Shown: piece after piece, positions 62,567-64,000 of the stretch
Layout: each line of letters starts with the position of its first letter
How positions within the stretch are numbered: position 1 is the first letter of the stretch
Source of the DNA: Areca catechu
Lineage: Eukaryota; Streptophyta; Magnoliopsida; Arecales; Arecaceae
Assembly (NCBI GenBank): GCA_021397845.1
Contig: CM038053.1
Span: 109,033,825 to 109,097,824 of the forward strand
Direction: 5' to 3'
DNA length: 64,000 nt
Notes under the pieces: model-generated
The model's database searches: none
The model's input: only the letters and a program-made list of their open reading frames with translations
What the model was told of the DNA's origin: nothing
Program-made: the position numbers and the translations under genes

Positions 62567-63803
62567 ACAAACAATTAGACTCAAATTCGGGCTAAGGATT
62601 TCTAGACCTAGAGTATGAATTAGAGATCTAATTAAAAGGACCAACTAGCTAGTAGTAACTTACGTGACTTGGCCAGGTAGGTGGGAAGGGGAGTGGAGGT
62701 CCCTGTTCTGCCAACCTTAGACACCAATCTGTGATTGGCCAGGTAGGTGGACCAACCCACAAGCCCTAATACACCAATCCTAGACACCAAGCCCGTAAGC
62801 ACACACCAATTAGTGGACACAATTAACTTGACCCTAATCCGAACCCGACTCGTTGGTGTCCCTAACCCACTTGGGTGATTAGGTCTAATTGGTTTTAATT
62901 AAGGATTGGGATCGAGATGATGGGTTGTGGTTTTGGGCTAAGGACAAGTGATGAATTCTTGCCCCCATGTCATATTGATTCCCTTATGATGTTTTCAAAT
63001 GAATGCAAAAATATATATATATATTTTTTTTTTTATGAGCTGACTTAATTATTTGACTTGATTAGTTTTCAAACAATTTCAAATTCAAACTTAAATTGTA
63101 AAATTTAAATTTCAAACTTCAAGTTTCATATTCTAGAATATTAGAATTCAAAATTTTAAAATTTAAAATTTGAACTTCAAATTCAAAAATTTTCTGAGAT
63201 TGGTTCTTGCTGGAATTTCAGTTCAGACTGAATCTCAGAGAGTATTTCGAATGCTAGAAATCTAACAATCGAGATAAAATCTAAAAAATTGTTGAAAAAC
63301 AATATGAATTATGAGGATCCCAGAAAAACAAAAAACAAAAAATTTAGATCTGTATATAAAGAGAAACAATAAAAACAACAGACCATGTACTGTAGACTAT
63401 TTTAGCAGGATAGAAGATTGAAGTAGGAATTTTCATTTTTTTTTATATTTTTTTTCTGATGATAAAATTTAATATGGTGATAACTAACTTAAAAAGGAAC
63501 AAGAAAAAAAATATTTTAACAAGAAATTAGCGACTTGCCTTTGGAGCTGCAGATGGATTACAGTAAGTAGATGCAAATTTTTAGTAAACAGAACCTAATC
63601 AAACAAGTGCATTGGCTTACCCAAACTTCAATCTAAAAATTCACGTCCGGCCAAGGGCTCATTATTCCCATGGGTCATGACAGTGTACTGGAGTACACCC
63701 GCTCAGGAGGTGTGAATTTTAGATCTTGCTTGAATTTTTAAAAAAATAACTAGATAACATGTATGCATGCAACATATCTAAATGCAGGAAATTATCCGAC
63801 CTT
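62567..63803 (-). other. Leader of chromo3 with M0 and M1
   Basis: In plus coordinates M1 is at 62667-62795 (minus strand: GGTGTCTAGGATTGG, CTACCTGGCCAATC-ACA-GATTGGTGTCTAAGG, CTACCTGGCC) and M0 at 62881-62992 (TAAGGG, GTCCTTAGCCCAAAACCAC, AAACCAATTAGAC). The remaining part is AT-rich with an ATATATATATAT run near 63010-63022. Confidence 0.6.
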
Positions 63804-63815
63804 GCTCTGATACCA
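63804..63815 (-). other. Primer-binding site of chromo3 (tRNA-iMet)
   Basis: On the minus strand TGGTATCAGAGC stands a few bases after the LTR end TTCTACACCA. Confidence 0.8.
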
Positions 63816-63819
63816 AGAA

Positions 63820-64000
63820 TGGTGTAGAATGTAAAATGAAACTATGCAACCCTAATGGAGATTAGCAAATGATTTACCAAGCAATTCCCTATTTGTATAT
63901 AAACAACTCAACATAAACTATCAAAGAGATCTAGTGAAGAAGCTCGAAGGATCTAACATAAACCTAGTGATCGAGACTCTCAGAATAAGAAAGGAATAGG
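63820..64000 (-). repeat. End of the 5' LTR of chromo3
   Basis: It is bounded on the left by the primer site. On the minus strand it ends ACATTCTACACCA. No partner is present in the window, so its length and identity cannot be confirmed. Confidence 0.5.

Larger units (their letters stand above)
62082..64000 (-). mobile_element. Chromovirus sequence, minus strand (chromo3), incomplete
   Basis: From right to left: the end of an LTR (63820-64000), a tRNA-iMet primer site, a leader with M0 and M1, the start of gag, and then, directly after 50 codons, an LTR-like segment ending at 62082 in CCGCATCA (minus). Its 5' LTR continues past the window. The left LTR-like segment does not obviously match the visible end of the right LTR, so two related elements may be joined. 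Confidence 0.65.

Noticed and set aside
63008..63034. AT microsatellite as possible structural element
   Set aside because: A short ATATAT and T-run in an AT-rich leader; ordinary low-complexity sequence.
1..64000. Host genes, tRNA, rRNA or snoRNA genes
   Set aside because: No conserved host protein, no cloverleaf and no rRNA motif was recognised. tRNA-like matches are only primer-binding sites of 12-18 bases.

Overview
The window is plant nuclear DNA made almost entirely of nested LTR retrotransposons. I found no host gene, rRNA, tRNA or CRISPR array. The evidence for a plant is: tRNA-iMet and tRNA-Asp primer-binding sites, Athila-, chromovirus-, SIRE- and Angela/TAR-type polyproteins, 5-bp target duplications (TSDs) and plant-type LTR promoters. 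The species cannot be named from the sequence.

Layout, outermost layer first. (a) 1-2500: minus-strand remnant of a SIRE-type Ty1/copia element. (b) An Athila-type Ty3/gypsy array, plus strand, in LTR-internal-LTR-internal order: 5' LTR pieces at about 3051-3717, 6826-6942 and 13667-14691; internal A at 14692-21193; middle LTR pieces at 41492-41978 and 59460-60516; internal B at 60517-62081. (c) Into the first LTR went a two-LTR element with only 83 bp between its LTRs (3718-6825) and a reduced chromovirus, chromo1 (6943-13666, TSD CTGCA). (d) Into the middle LTR went a second chromovirus, chromo2 (21194-41491), and a Ty1/copia array with three LTRs and two internal regions (41979-59459, minus strand, TSD TAAAC). 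(e) Chromo2 itself holds a minus-strand relative of the short-interior element (25490-27988, TSD TCTAT) and a SIRE-type copia element (28174-39358). (f) Internal B is cut by minus-strand chromovirus sequence, chromo3 (62082-64000), which runs off the window.

Only one complete coding unit survives: the 1303-residue Gag-Pol of the copia array (51939-55850, minus), with intact zinc knuckle, protease, integrase, reverse transcriptase and RNase H motifs. All other polyproteins carry stops and frameshifts. Chromo1 and chromo2 lack protease-RT-RNase H and instead carry an unrecognised ORF ending in an integrase-derived motif.

The most unusual signal is non-coding. The leaders between primer-binding site and gag of Athila A and B, of chromo1-3 and of the copia array share sequence and structure modules, although these are different lineages and even different superfamilies. 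I call them M0 (a stem-loop followed by CCTTAGCCC), M1 (TGGCCAAT...ATTGGTGTCTAGG) and M2 (TGGCATAA...TTATGT..GGTTGTCC, with differing but complementary stems). The copia leader also has four consecutive hairpins with a nearly constant 19-nt loop and four unrelated stems. These are the best candidates for something undescribed. Similarities were judged by eye; no alignment or database search was run.
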